Below are positions 8,106 through 21,200 of a stretch of 64,000 nt of DNA, one piece after another. Both the position numbers and the translations under genes were made by a program. This DNA comes from Paenarthrobacter nitroguajacolicus (GTDB lineage: Bacteria > Actinomycetota > Actinomycetes > Actinomycetales > Micrococcaceae), in NCBI RefSeq assembly GCF_029952445.1, contig NZ_JAQPPK010000012.1, positions 62,001 through 126,000 on the forward strand, read 5' to 3'. Below the pieces are notes generated by a model. The model did not search any database and was not told the origin of the DNA. It worked only from the letters and a program-made list of their open reading frames with translations. The stretch's first letter is position 1; each line of letters begins with the position of its first letter.

Positions 8106-10208
8106 TCAGCAGATCCTTCCTAGCGGCGCTATGCCGTCCGGCCTCGTATTTTCAAGGATCCCCGAGACACCGTCAAGCTGAAGGCGGTCCTTGGCAGCGG
8201 CATCGAACGCTTCTTTGCCACCGGGAAGCTGGCTCCAGTCAATCTGGTAGAGAGCGGCGTTACCTTCACGCACCACGAGTTTAAGGTAGGGAATGGAGTC
8301 TGGCTGCGTCAGACCCGGCTTTGGCTCATCCCAGGCCCGAATCCTGCCGTCGGCAATGTAAACCCACTCGATGCCAAGCTCCGAGGCAGCACTGCGGGCA
8401 GCTTCATCGGTTGCCAGTTCCGGCAGTTTCTGCAGGACCAGGAGTTGTCGATTGGTAGGAAGAATTTCGAAGTGCCGGATCATGGGCATACGGTTTCCGA
8501 GCGCATACATCCACACCGATCCGTCACAGGAATCATTGAGAACCGTGGCGTCCTGCGGCACGTACTTGTCCATGGTGCTGAGCAGGTCAACCTCAGACGA
8601 GCTCAACGTGGGGCCATCAACCTTCGTGTTGATGTTGATGCGCTGGGCATTCTGCTTGAAGTAGGGGATGGCCGCAATACCGGTCACCAACATTATTGCT
8701 GCTGCAGCGCCCGCGGTCACCACATGGCTGAGGTTCCGTCGCCCCTTTGTTCCATCCCCAGTGGAACGTGCGGCACGGATTCTGCACCACAGCCAAGCTA
8801 CGGCCTCCGCCAACTGGGCCACACCCAATCCGGCCAGTGGCACGAGCAGCATGACCAGAATGCCGAATATCCGCCACTGGTCGTCGTAGAAGGGCGCTGT
8901 AAGGGTCATGAACCGGGGGTTGTCCGTGCCCATGGTGTAAACGGAGAGGAATGCGAACGCCAGGACAGGCCCGAAATACCACCACATACGGATCCTGAAG
9001 ACCAATGCCAGGCAGCCCAATGCCACCATGGCGGTCAGGATCGGCATGGCCATGGAGCCGTGGTTCAGGAAGATGATGTTCTGGATGGCACCATTGCGAT
9101 CTGTGTCCGCTGCCCACACCTGTTTGGAAACGCGCTCGGATTCCTTCAGCATCTGGGCGATGATCGGCAATCCGAGAATCACGGCCAGGACGCCGCATAC
9201 GGCCAGGTATACCGTGATGCCGAGGATCCTGCCCTTTCGGCGGACAAGTGCAGACAGCATCCAAAAGACAAGGACAGGAAGTACTGCGAAGGCCAATGAA
9301 GGATGGACTGCGATCAGACCCACTGCCCCAAAAGCGATACCGGGGATCCAGAATTTCTGGCGCTCCAGTGCTCCCTTGACGGCCAGGTAAACAAAGGGTC
9401 CTACCATCAGCATGCCGGCAAAGAACGGAATCAACGGTCCCCGCCACAACAGGTCATAGGGGAAGACCGTGAACCAGCCCGATACTGCCCCAGCCGCCGC
9501 CACAGCGATCGGGCGGCGGGTAATCACCATGGTCAGTGCCATGGTGCTCAGGGGCAGTTGCACTGCCATCATCACCAGGACAAAGACATTCAGGAAGACG
9601 GGGATGCTCACCCCGCTCATCGGCCAGAACAGTGACAGTACGGCGTGGAAGGCTATCGGGTAGCTCCGGATGGGAGCTTCGGCGATATTGGTGTCGTAGT
9701 AGGCGAAGTTGCCTGCAATACTCGGGTCCCACTCATGGTTGACCGAAATCAAGCGGATCATGTTGGCGTGCCACGGAATGTCCCAGTCCTGGTTGATTCC
9801 CAGAAGTCCTTCTGTTCCTACAGTCCAGCACACCGCGGCAACAGCACCGCCGGCGAGGAGCCCCGCACCAATGACCCACCAGGATCCCTTGAAGTGGTGC
9901 TTGCCAAAGATGCTCTGCCGTGGAGCTGCTTCGAACTTATCCGGGAAACGCCGGCGAAGAGCGAGCCTGGCACCGAAGAGTACTGCCGACAACAGCAACA
10001 GGACCACCATGACGGGGAGCAGTTGCCAGCTCAAACCCAGTGCGTTGCCCATGACGCCAATGACCGTAAGGACACCCATGCCAAGCAAGGGAGCCACCAC
10101 GGGCAACAACACGCGTCGGACACCCAGGGCTTCGCCGAGGATCCAGCCCGGGCCCCACCACAACACAACGATCAGGAGTACACACAAAAGCAGGGGGCCG
10201 ATACCCAT
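8106..10208 (-). CDS. large polytopic membrane protein (DUF6541-like)
   Basis: A 700-residue protein with many hydrophobic segments, beginning MGIGPLLLCVLLIVVLWW and spread over the first ~520 residues. An extracytoplasmic C-terminal part of ~180 residues follows. The architecture resembles polyprenyl-phosphate-dependent (GT-C type) glycosyltransferases, and I recall it as the actinobacterial DUF6541 family; this name is from memory. A soluble-looking segment after the first helices contains QDWDIPWHANMI, which could be the first-loop acidic motif typical of GT-C enzymes. Flanked in one operon by GtrA and by the exporter ATPase (74-base gap), it is plausibly the enzyme that decorates the exported polysaccharide. 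Confidence 0.7.
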   Translation of the reverse strand: MGIGPLLLCVLLIVVLWWGPGWILGEALGVRRVLLPVVAPLLGMGVLTVIGVMGNALGLSWQLLPVMVVLLLLSAVLFGARLALRRRFPDKFEAAPRQSIFGKHHFKGSWWVIGAGLLAGGAVAAVCWTVGTEGLLGINQDWDIPWHANMIRLISVNHEWDPSIAGNFAYYDTNIAEAPIRSYPIAFHAVLSLFWPMSGVSIPVFLNVFVLVMMAVQLPLSTMALTMVITRRPIAVAAAGAVSGWFTVFPYDLLWRGPLIPFFAGMLMVGPFVYLAVKGALERQKFWIPGIAFGAVGLIAVHPSLAFAVLPVLVFWMLSALVRRKGRILGITVYLAVCGVLAVILGLPIIAQMLKESERVSKQVWAADTDRNGAIQNIIFLNHGSMAMPILTAMVALGCLALVFRIRMWWYFGPVLAFAFLSVYTMGTDNPRFMTLTAPFYDDQWRIFGILVMLLVPLAGLGVAQLAEAVAWLWCRIRAARSTGDGTKGRRNLSHVVTAGAAAAIMLVTGIAAIPYFKQNAQRININTKVDGPTLSSSEVDLLSTMDKYVPQDATVLNDSCDGSVWMYALGNRMPMIRHFEILPTNRQLLVLQKLPELATDEAARSAASELGIEWVYIADGRIRAWDEPKPGLTQPDSIPYLKLVVREGNAALYQIDWSQLPGGKEAFDAAAKDRLQLDGVSGILENTRPDGIAPLGRIC

Positions 10209-10282
10209 TCCTACAATCGCCTTTCTTAGATGCTTCTACCAGCCATCCGTTGACAGACGACTCTCTTGCAAATGGTTGCCGG

Positions 10283-11014
10283 TTAGTTTCGTTCCCGCAG
10301 CCAGGCCACAGCCTGGTCCGCAGGACCCTCGAACTGCACCGTCCCCGAGGACAGGACGACCCCGCGGTCACAGATTCGCGAAATCATGTCGAGGTCGTGG
10401 CTCACAACCACCAAGGTCCGTCCCTCATCAGAAAGTTGCTTGATCTTGGCGAGGCACTTCCTTTGGAACGGCTCGTCGCCCACGGCCAGGATTTCGTCTA
10501 CGAGGAAGATATCCGGCTGGGTGTGAACCGCTACGGCAAACGCGAGACGCAGGAACATACCCGACGAATAGAATTTCACCTCGGTATCGATGAACTGCTC
10601 AATCTCGGAGAAGGCAACAATTTCTTCAAACTTCTCGTTGATTTCCTGTTCCGTCATACCCAGGATTGCCGCGTTCAAGAAGACGTTCTCCCGCCCGGAG
10701 AGATCCGGGTGGAACCCCGCCCCTACTTCAATGAGGCCTGCCACCCGGCCCTTGGTTCGGACCGTTCCCTTGTCAGGAAGGATGACGCCGGAAATGAGCT
10801 TCAAAAGGGTGGACTTACCAGAACCGTTGAAGCCCAGGAGGGCCACGGTCTCCCCCGGCTGAATTTCAAAGCTGACGTCATGAAGGGCATCAAACCTTTT
10901 GGTGAGATCGCCCTTGCGTCCCTTAACCAGCCAAACCAGCGTTTCCTTCAAGGAGTGCGAGTGGCGGAGGTTGAATGTTTTCTTGAGGTCCTTGACGATT
11001 ACTGCAGCACCCAT
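10283..11014 (-). CDS. polysaccharide/teichoic acid export ABC transporter ATPase (Wzt/TagH type)
   Basis: A 243-residue ABC ATPase. Walker A GFNGSGKST, signature SSGMFLRLAFAV, Walker B IFLVDEILAVGD and switch histidine VVSHD are all present. The sequence and the long N-terminal region before Walker A (KDLKKTFNLRH...) match the Wzt/TagH/RfbE class that powers export of lipid-linked polysaccharides. It has no C-terminal carbohydrate-binding extension. It abuts the permease gene with no spacer (11014/11015), so the two form one transporter. In M. tuberculosis the analogous pair (Rv3781/Rv3783) is next to the galactan genes, supporting galactofuranan as cargo. Confidence 0.92.
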   Translation of the reverse strand: MGAAVIVKDLKKTFNLRHSHSLKETLVWLVKGRKGDLTKRFDALHDVSFEIQPGETVALLGFNGSGKSTLLKLISGVILPDKGTVRTKGRVAGLIEVGAGFHPDLSGRENVFLNAAILGMTEQEINEKFEEIVAFSEIEQFIDTEVKFYSSGMFLRLAFAVAVHTQPDIFLVDEILAVGDEPFQRKCLAKIKQLSDEGRTLVVVSHDLDMISRICDRGVVLSSGTVQFEGPADQAVAWLRERN

Positions 11015-11872
11015 TTAGACCTCCTGCGCAAAGTGGCCCTCGAGCCGTCGGAACACGAGCTGGCCGATGATAAGGAACAAGGCAGCCATCCCAAGACCGA
11101 GCAGCCCCGTCCACATCAAATGCGGGGGAAGCTCGACAGGCCGGTTGACCGTGGGGTACCAGAAGGCCCAGTGGAACAGCTCGACGGCTACGGTAATTGG
11201 ATTCAGCTGGTAGATCACCAGCACCCATTCCGGGGCGAGGCGCCGGATCATGGTCCAGTCGTAAAGGACCGGTGAAGTCCAAGTGACGATCATCATCAGC
11301 ATGTCGACGATGTTCTCTGCATCCCTGAAGAAGACGTTGATGGCACCAGCCAGCAGCCCAAGACCGGTCGCTGTGACAGCCACAATGACGAAGCCCAGGG
11401 CCGCCCCGATGAGTTGCAGGACGTCCGGATGCCAGCCCGTGAGCAGCGCGGCTGCAAGCAGGACCACCAGCTGCGGCAGGAAGTGAACCGCGGCAACCCA
11501 GACAGAGGCAACCGGGAACAACTCACGCGGCAGGTAAATCTTCTTCACCAACGCAGCATTGGACACGATGGACCGGGTGGCGTTCGAGAACGCTTCCGAG
11601 AAGAAGTTGATGACGATGACGCCGGAAAACATGTACAGCGCGTAGTTGGGTATCTGGTCACCGACGCGGAGCACAATGCCCAGGGCGAAGAACAACACCA
11701 CGTACTGGACCAGGGGCTTGACGTAGGACCAGGCCAATCCCAGGACAGAGCCCCGGTAACGGACGCGGAGTTCCTTGCGGACGATCAACTTCAGGAGGTA
11801 CCGGCGTCGATAGACGTCCAGCAGACCGGCACCTACCCCTGGAACAGCGTATGTATCAGTGGAAGTGGCCAT
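11015..11872 (-). CDS. polysaccharide export ABC-2 transporter permease (Wzm/TagG type)
   Basis: A 285-residue ABC-2 permease with about six transmembrane helices. It has the family-typical cytoplasmic N-terminus (LLKLIVRKELRVRYRGSVLGLAWSY, shown only in part by the RYRGSVLG motif). It pairs with the ATPase gene immediately downstream and follows the galactofuranosyltransferase gene by two bases. It would carry an undecaprenyl-linked polymer through the membrane. Rv3783 of M. tuberculosis is the closest functional parallel I can name. Confidence 0.92.
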   Translation of the reverse strand: MATSTDTYAVPGVGAGLLDVYRRRYLLKLIVRKELRVRYRGSVLGLAWSYVKPLVQYVVLFFALGIVLRVGDQIPNYALYMFSGVIVINFFSEAFSNATRSIVSNAALVKKIYLPRELFPVASVWVAAVHFLPQLVVLLAAALLTGWHPDVLQLIGAALGFVIVAVTATGLGLLAGAINVFFRDAENIVDMLMMIVTWTSPVLYDWTMIRRLAPEWVLVIYQLNPITVAVELFHWAFWYPTVNRPVELPPHLMWTGLLGLGMAALFLIIGQLVFRRLEGHFAQEV

Positions 11873-11874
11873 TG

Positions 11875-15113
<3,239 letters not shown>

Positions 15114-15183
15114 TCAAGGCTACCCGACGTTACGATCGAATCCCGATTCGGGGGCGCACGGAAGGAAGGCGGCGTTTGACCGG

Positions 15184-15224
15184 AAAAACGAACGGGAGGC
15201 GTGGCCAGCGCCAGCCTCCCGTTC
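15184..15224 (-). terminator. intrinsic terminator after the amino-sugar genes
   Basis: An 11-bp perfect stem (15190-15200 with 15214-15224) and 13-base loop. On the minus strand it is followed by a run of five U (15188-15184). It lies 23 bases after the stop of the oxidoreductase gene at 15247 and just before the glf promoter region, so it separates the two operons. Confidence 0.85.
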
Positions 15225-15246
15225 AAATATTCAGAATATTGCCGTC

Positions 15247-16233
15247 CTAAAGCGCGACGACGGCGCCGGTTTCGGCTGACTTCAGAACAGCCTCCGCAAC
15301 GCGGAGGGTTTCAAGGCCTTCGGCCATTGTGACAATGTTCATGGACTTGCCGAGGACCGCGTCGCGGAACGCCTCGTGTTCCATCTTCAGGGGTTCGCGC
15401 TTGGCCAAAGCAAAGCGGGTTGAGGATCCCTCGGAGACGCCGCGGAAGGCCGCGACGGAATCCCAGTCGGTCTGGAAAGTGCCGTTCTCGATAAACGTCA
15501 AATCTGCCGAAATCGTGTCGGCGATGAAGGCGCCGCGCTCACCCAGGACAAGGGTAATGCGTTCCTTCATGGGTGAGAGCCAGTTGACGATGTGGTTGGT
15601 GACCACGCCGCCGTTGAGGTGCCCGATCGCGGTGACCATGTCCTCGTGCTCACGCCCGCTGCGGGAAGTGGTGTGCGCGACGATGTTAATGAAGTTGCTC
15701 TGGGCCAGCCATGCTGTGAGGTCTATGTCGTGGGTGGCGAGGTCCTTGACGACGCCAACATCGGCAATACGTGACGGGAAAGGACCCTGGCGGCGGGTGG
15801 AGATCTGGTAGACCTCACCGAGGTCGCCGTTGCCAAGACGCTCACGAAGGCTCTGCAGCGAAGGGTTGAAGCGTTCAATATGCCCGACAGCGCCGATCAA
15901 GCCCTTGGAATCAAAAGCCTCCGCAATTCGTCGACCGGACACGGAGTCGTTGGCGATGGGCTTTTCCACCAGGCAGTGAACGCCGGCTTCGGCCAACTGC
16001 AGGGCAACTTCCTCGTGCAGGATCGTGGGCACGGCTGCAACCGCCATGTCGATGCCCTGCTCGATGAGCTGCTCGACGGAACTGCAGACCTCCAAGCCGC
16101 TTGCTACGTTGTGAGGGTCACCAAAGGAATCAGCGACGGCAACAAGGTCAACACCATCAAGCTCGCGGATAACGCGTGCGTGGTGACGACCCATCATGCC
16201 AAGTCCGATGAGGCCCGCGCGGAGATTCGCCAC
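15247..16233 (-). CDS. Gfo/Idh/MocA-type nucleotide-sugar dehydrogenase (WlbA/WbpB-like)
   Basis: A 328-residue NAD(P)-dependent oxidoreductase. The N-terminal Rossmann motif is GLIGLGMMGRHHARV and the family EKP signature is VEKPIAND (~residue 97). A C-terminal alpha/beta domain has DLATHDIDLT with the usual catalytic His/Asp area. In the context of an aminotransferase and a hexapeptide acetyltransferase it best fits the WlbA/WbpB step that oxidises C3 of a UDP-N-acetylglucosamine (or its uronic acid) before transamination. It is the third gene of the trio; the aminotransferase stop and its start touch at 16233. Confidence 0.85.
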   Translation of the reverse strand: MANLRAGLIGLGMMGRHHARVIRELDGVDLVAVADSFGDPHNVASGLEVCSSVEQLIEQGIDMAVAAVPTILHEEVALQLAEAGVHCLVEKPIANDSVSGRRIAEAFDSKGLIGAVGHIERFNPSLQSLRERLGNGDLGEVYQISTRRQGPFPSRIADVGVVKDLATHDIDLTAWLAQSNFINIVAHTTSRSGREHEDMVTAIGHLNGGVVTNHIVNWLSPMKERITLVLGERGAFIADTISADLTFIENGTFQTDWDSVAAFRGVSEGSSTRFALAKREPLKMEHEAFRDAVLGKSMNIVTMAEGLETLRVAEAVLKSAETGAVVAL

Positions 16234-17324
16234 TAGCTACCTGCCTTTGCAATGGCGTTGACAGCAGCAACAATCCTGTCGAGGTCATCTTGGCTGAGCG
16301 ACGGGTGAACCGGGAGCGAAAGCACCGTGGCTGCAGCTTCTTCCGTGACAGGAAGGTCATCGGAGGTCTGGAAAGGCGCAAGACGGTGGTTGGGAATCGG
16401 GTAGTAGACGCCGCAGCCTACGTTGTACTCCTCGCGCAAAGCCTTGGCGAAGCCGTCACGGTCTTCAGCGATGCGGATTGTGTACTGGTGGTACACGTGC
16501 TCATAGCCTTCCACCACCTTGGGCGTAATGACGCCTTCGATGTTTGCATCGAAGAATGCAGCGTTCTCCTGGCGGGTCTTGGTCCAGCCTTCGACCTTGG
16601 TCAACTGCACGCGACCGATTGCTGCGTGGATGTTGGTCATGCGGGCGTTGAAGCCAACCAGTTCATTTTCGTACTGGCGCTCCATGCCCTGGTTGCGGAG
16701 CAACCGAAGCCGGCGTTCGACGTCGGCCAGGCCGGTGCTGACCATGCCGCCTTCGCCGGAGGTCATGTTCTTCGTGGGGTACAGGCTGAACATGGCGAAG
16801 TCGCCGAAGGTACCCACCTTGCGGCCGTTGACGGCCGCACCGTGCGCTTGGGCCGCGTCTTCGAAGACCTTAACGCCATGCTTGGCGGCAACTGCGCCGA
16901 TTCCGTCGACGTCGAACGGGTGACCGTAAAGGTGAACCGGCATGATGGCCGCAGTACGGTCCGTGATCTTCGACTCGACGGACGCGGGATCCAGCGTGTA
17001 GTGGTCCATGTCGACATCGGCGAAGACAGGCGTTGCGCCCGTCAGAGCGACCGAGTTCGCGGTTGCAGCGAAAGTAAACGACGGCACGATGACTTCGTCG
17101 CCAGGGCCAATGCCCGCAGCCAAAAGTCCGAGGTGCAATCCGGACGTGCCGGAGTTGACCGCGACGGCTGCCCGGCCGTCAAGGAGGACCTGCGAGAATT
17201 CCTGTTCAAAGGACGCGACCTCCGAACCCTGGGCAAGTTGGCCGGAAGCCAGAACGGCCTCTACGGCCTTGCGCTCATCATCACCGATGATGGGCTTGGC
17301 GGGGGGAATGAATTCGGGGCTCAT
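16233..17324 (-). CDS. DegT/DnrJ/EryC1 sugar aminotransferase (WlbC/WbpE-like)
   Basis: A 363-residue PLP-dependent aminotransferase of nucleotide sugars. Visible residues are the N-terminal GSEVASFEQEF, the cofactor-binding VEDAAQAHG-type block (Asp156) and the Schiff-base lysine Lys185 in SLYPTKNMTSGEGG. C-terminal blocks EHVYHQYTIR and LPVHPSLSQ are typical. It would aminate the 3-keto sugar made by the co-encoded oxidoreductase, giving a 3-amino sugar for N-acetylation. The start overlaps the acetyltransferase stop (ATGA) and the stop abuts the oxidoreductase start, so the three are tightly co-translated. Confidence 0.9.
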   Translation of the reverse strand: MSPEFIPPAKPIIGDDERKAVEAVLASGQLAQGSEVASFEQEFSQVLLDGRAAVAVNSGTSGLHLGLLAAGIGPGDEVIVPSFTFAATANSVALTGATPVFADVDMDHYTLDPASVESKITDRTAAIMPVHLYGHPFDVDGIGAVAAKHGVKVFEDAAQAHGAAVNGRKVGTFGDFAMFSLYPTKNMTSGEGGMVSTGLADVERRLRLLRNQGMERQYENELVGFNARMTNIHAAIGRVQLTKVEGWTKTRQENAAFFDANIEGVITPKVVEGYEHVYHQYTIRIAEDRDGFAKALREEYNVGCGVYYPIPNHRLAPFQTSDDLPVTEEAAATVLSLPVHPSLSQDDLDRIVAAVNAIAKAGS

Positions 17325-17911
17325 GCCTCTACCTCTCGAAGGGTGTCGTTCTGTTCAACATATGTGGCGCCGGTTTCCGGGCATACCCAGTTGTCACCGC
17401 TGCGCTGCAGCGGGAAACCGGCCTTGCCGACCCAACCATGGCGCTTGGCCGGAACTCCGACCATCAAAGCAAAATCCGGGACGTCCTTGGCCACGACAGC
17501 GCCTGCTGCCACTGTGGCCCAACGTCCAATCGTGACGGGCGCAACACAAACGGCGCGGGCGCCGATGGATGCGCCTTCTCGAATGGTGACGCCAACCGGC
17601 TCCCAATCGTGGGCGCTCTTCAACGTTCCATCGGGCGCAACGGCCCGGGGGTAAGTGTCATTGGTCAGGACTACGGCGGGTCCAATGAAGACTCCCGCCT
17701 CCAGTTCCGCGGGCTCATAGACAAGCGCATAGTTCTGAACTTTGCAGTTGTCCCCCATCTTGACTCCGGTGCCGATATAGGCACCCCGTCCGACGATGCA
17801 ATTGACGCCTAATTCGGCCTGCTCGCGGACTTGGGCAAGATGCCAAATCTTTGATCCATCACCAATTACGGCCTTGTCTGAAACATCGGCGCTCTCCGCA
17901 ACCACTATCAC
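17321..17911 (-). CDS. hexapeptide-repeat sugar N-acetyltransferase (WlbB/WbpD-like)
   Basis: A 196-residue left-handed beta-helix acyltransferase. Hexapeptide rungs run from IGDGSKIWHLAQ through CIVGRGAYIGTGVKMG and IGARAVCVAPVTIG to ALMVGVPAKR. The NYALVYEPAELE loop and the NDTYPRAV motif are typical of the enzymes acetylating UDP-3-amino-sugars in Pseudomonas and Bordetella O-antigen synthesis. The start is set at GTG 17911, behind a strong GAGGAAGGA site. An upstream TTG at 17947 would add 12 unlikely residues. First gene of the trio. Confidence 0.88.
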   Translation of the reverse strand: MIVVAESADVSDKAVIGDGSKIWHLAQVREQAELGVNCIVGRGAYIGTGVKMGDNCKVQNYALVYEPAELEAGVFIGPAVVLTNDTYPRAVAPDGTLKSAHDWEPVGVTIREGASIGARAVCVAPVTIGRWATVAAGAVVAKDVPDFALMVGVPAKRHGWVGKAGFPLQRSGDNWVCPETGATYVEQNDTLREVEA

Positions 17912-18097
17912 CGGTGAAGGTCCTTCCTCATTGAGCACACGCGACAACGAGTTTCATCTTAGCTGAGACACAAAGCCACAGCGTCAAGGCGGCGTTTGCC
18001 AGTCTCTGGCCGAAGTTGTCCACATACGAGGATGTGGCCCTGCGCTTTGCCCGCGCGCTCCATAACGATGGTGGGTAAGAAAAGAGAGGACACGGCA

Positions 18098-18200
18098 ATG
18101 TCGTTGGAGTGCACATTGGTTCGAGGACCCGCTGCGTCAACATCAGCAGATCCTGAGGAACTTTCCATCGCCCTGCCGCCGGGGCACCTCCGGAGCCCAT
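18098..18200 (+). other. displaced 5' coding segment of the EccC-like gene with +1 frameshift at the GGGG run 18181-18184
   Basis: An ATG at 18098 with an AGAGAGGA ribosome site opens a reading frame encoding MSLECTLVRGPAAS, then ELSIALPPG. This looks like the N-terminus expected for an FHA-FtsK protein. At the four-G run (18181-18184) the sensible frame changes: removing one G continues as PPGTSGAHLSSVLKAARN straight into the long frame at 18201. The long frame itself has only a TTG at 18201 and no ribosome site there. A real frameshift mutation or a sequencing error are both possible. Confidence 0.7.
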
Positions 18201-21200
18201 TTGAGTTCCGTCCTCAAAGCGGCGCGCAACACCGGGCCGCTTTCAGTTGCAGGGCAGGACCTGGCCACACTGACTGTTGGACTGCCTCCACTGGTGTCCG
18301 GGGCGGTGCTCGTGGATGGTCTCACTTCGCCCGTACTCAACGCGGCCCCACCCTTGATTCCGATGCTGCTCACTCATACCGGCCCGGGCGCTGGCTCTGT
18401 CTTCGCGATTCAACGCGGCCACCACCGCATCGGCCGGGGAACAGCCGGTATTTCGCTGCCCGATCCCGGTATGTCCAGGGAACATGCAGTGCTGGACGTC
18501 TCGGGCGAACGCTTGGAAATAGCCACCATTGCCGATGCGAATCCCGTTTACGTGGACGGACGGCGTACCCGAAGGTCCCTGATCAATTCCAACTCCACAA
18601 TCCGCTGCGGATATACGACCTTCAGCGTCTCGCCTGACAGCGATAGCTTCCTTCCCCTGGCACCGGATGCGGGTGGCCCTGTAGACGAACAGATAGAAGT
18701 ATCCCATGCGAGGGGCCACAGCAGCCGCGCAACAGTTGCCCTTGCGGCCGGGGTGCCGCTTCTCGCCGGAGTCGTTCTGGCAGCGGCCACCGGTATGTGG
18801 ATGTATTTGGGGTTCTCTGCCATGTCTGCGCTTGGCCTGGTTTTCCCTCTGTTGCTGGGAAGGAAGGGCCGGCGTGAATACCGCCTTGCCCTTGATCGGG
18901 CAGTCCTCGAAGACATTGCCCGGCGCCGTCGTTGTTCTCCGTCTGCAGCAGAAATACTCTCGGCCAACCGCCGTCCCGTGGTGGTCGAAAACCCTGGATC
19001 TCCTGGATCCGGACCGGGTGGATATGGCCCGACGCCGGCGCCGCACTCCACTGCGGGACACGGCCAGGAGGATTACCCGGTTTGGTTGCGGCTGGGCACC
19101 GCGCATTCGACGGCGAACATCCGCGTGGTTCCTGAGGACCCACGCTTCATGCCGCCACCTATCGGATTATGCCCTGTTTCCTTGGATCCAAGCCATGCCA
19201 GCGTGGCGATCCTTGGTGGTGACGAGCACGTGGCCGCATTGCTTCGATTCATTGTCATGCAGCTGGCAAGTTTCCCGGGTTCGGCCAGCGCGCCTGTCCT
19301 GTTCTTGGGATCGGCCGAAAAGCTCCCCCTGAGCGCCCGTTATCTCCCTCAAGTGACACTGGTTTCGGACTCCACGGCAGCCCTTGCGGCCCTGAATGGG
19401 CTCCGACATACCCGGCGAGGCAGGCTGGTCCTGATGGAAAGTCCGGCGGATCATGACAATGAGGCTCTTATCGGAATCATGCGGGCGGCGCATCAGGCCC
19501 AGTGGCAGATACTGCGTTGCCATGCCAAAGCCGGAACCACCAACGCCGTCATCACCATCGAGTCCTCCGGAGTAGCCGCGGCTTTTGAATCGGGCGGTGA
19601 GCGCCTTGATTTTGTCCCCGACCTCGTTCCAGCCGAAGTTTTCGACCACTTCTGCCGCACCTTGGCAGCAAACGTGGGTGCCACAGGACCCCAGAGCCAC
19701 GGCACGCTTGCGCATCGTTCGTCATTGGCGGAGCTGCTTCCTTACGGTCCACGCCGGGTCCTGGGCCGATGGCGCACAGCCTCCTGGAAGGACGGTCTCA
19801 CAGCAGTACTGGGCGAAGGCCGCAACGGATGCCTGACCTTCAACTTCAAGTTGGACGGTCCACACCTCTTGATTGCAGGCACCACCGGCTCCGGAAAATC
19901 GGAACTTTTGAAGACGCTCGTTGCTTCAATCGCACTGACTGTCCCGCCGGAGCACGCGACCTTTCTTTTCTTTGACTTCAAAGGCGGGTCAGGCCTGGGT
20001 CCGCTGGCCGCTCTCCCACACTGTGTTGGCCTGCTGACCGATCTCAGCCAACAACATCTGGACCGGACATTGGAATCGCTGCGCGGAGAAATCAAGCACC
20101 GCGAGAAGTTGTTCGCTGCCTCTGGAGCCGCCGATCTCGGTCAATACCAACAAACAGGGAGGGCCAACGACACCGGACTCCCGTACCTGATCCTGGTAAT
20201 TGATGAGTTCAGGATTCTTGTCGACGAGGCTCCGGGCGCGCTCCGCGAACTCATGCGTATAGCCACCATAGGACGTTCGCTGGGGATCCACTTAGTAATG
20301 GCCACGCAGAGACCGCAAGGCGCACTCACCGCCGACATCCGGGCAAATGTAACTTCCAGCATTGCCCTTCGGGTGCAGTCCGAGATGGAGTCCGTGGACA
20401 TCATCAATTCCAAGGTTGCTGCATCCATAGGCGTTGATGTTCCAGGCAGGGCCTTCCTTGCCACAGCATCGAAAGAAGCTGAGGAGTTCCAGTCCGCATC
20501 CTTGGACGTATTGCATCCCGGTGGCATCTCGTACAGCTCCGGAGCCATGCCACACGAACATCCCCTTTCGCTCGAAATGGCGGTTCGGTCAACGACTCAA
20601 GCACTGGTGGGACCAGCCATGGGTTTGGACTTGGAATATATTGACAAGGAATCAGCATCAGTATTCCAGTCAAGTACCGGCGCCAGGAATGTGGTGTCCA
20701 TTGTCAATGAAGCATGGCAACGTTTCGGCATGCGTTCTCCCCGCAGTCCCATTGCAGCGCCCCTGCCGCTGTCAATCTCCTGGCATGATGATCTTGTATC
20801 CGCGGACGAACCTCAGCGTCTGGAAGAACGGGAGAACGCATCATGGCGGGTGGGGCCAGTGGCGCTCCTCGACAAGCCTGCCCAGCAACGGGTTGAACGC
20901 CTCTTTTGGTCGCCCGTAAGGCACGGACACCTCGCAATGATTGGCAGCCCGTCAAGTGGTGTGCATGAAAGCTTCCGGGCCATCGCCGCGACACTGGCAG
21001 CCCAGACACCACAACCCCATCTCTACATTCTGGACGCAAATCGCCTGCTGGGTCAGGTGGAGATTCACGAAGGCATTGGGGCCGCTGCGGGTGTCAGCCA
21101 AATTGCCTTCGCGGCCCGGATCCTGACCCGGGTGTCAGCTGAGATGGAACGGCGACGCGCCTTGGGCAGCACCATCAGCGCGTGTACGCCGTTAGTACTG

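Noticed and set aside
7048..8181. A 377-codon plus-strand open frame across the GT2 and GtrA genes
   Set aside because: Crosses two clear genes on the other strand and contains no domain; shadow frame.
16290..17654. A 454-codon open frame opposite the aminotransferase and acetyltransferase genes
   Set aside because: Spans two well-supported overlapping genes on the other strand; codon pattern reflects their third positions.
18201..18637. Continuation of the frame from the ATG at 18098 past 18200 as a separate small protein
   Set aside because: Beyond the G run the translated sequence loses all resemblance to the family and the good match moves to the other frame, so a frameshift is the simpler reading.
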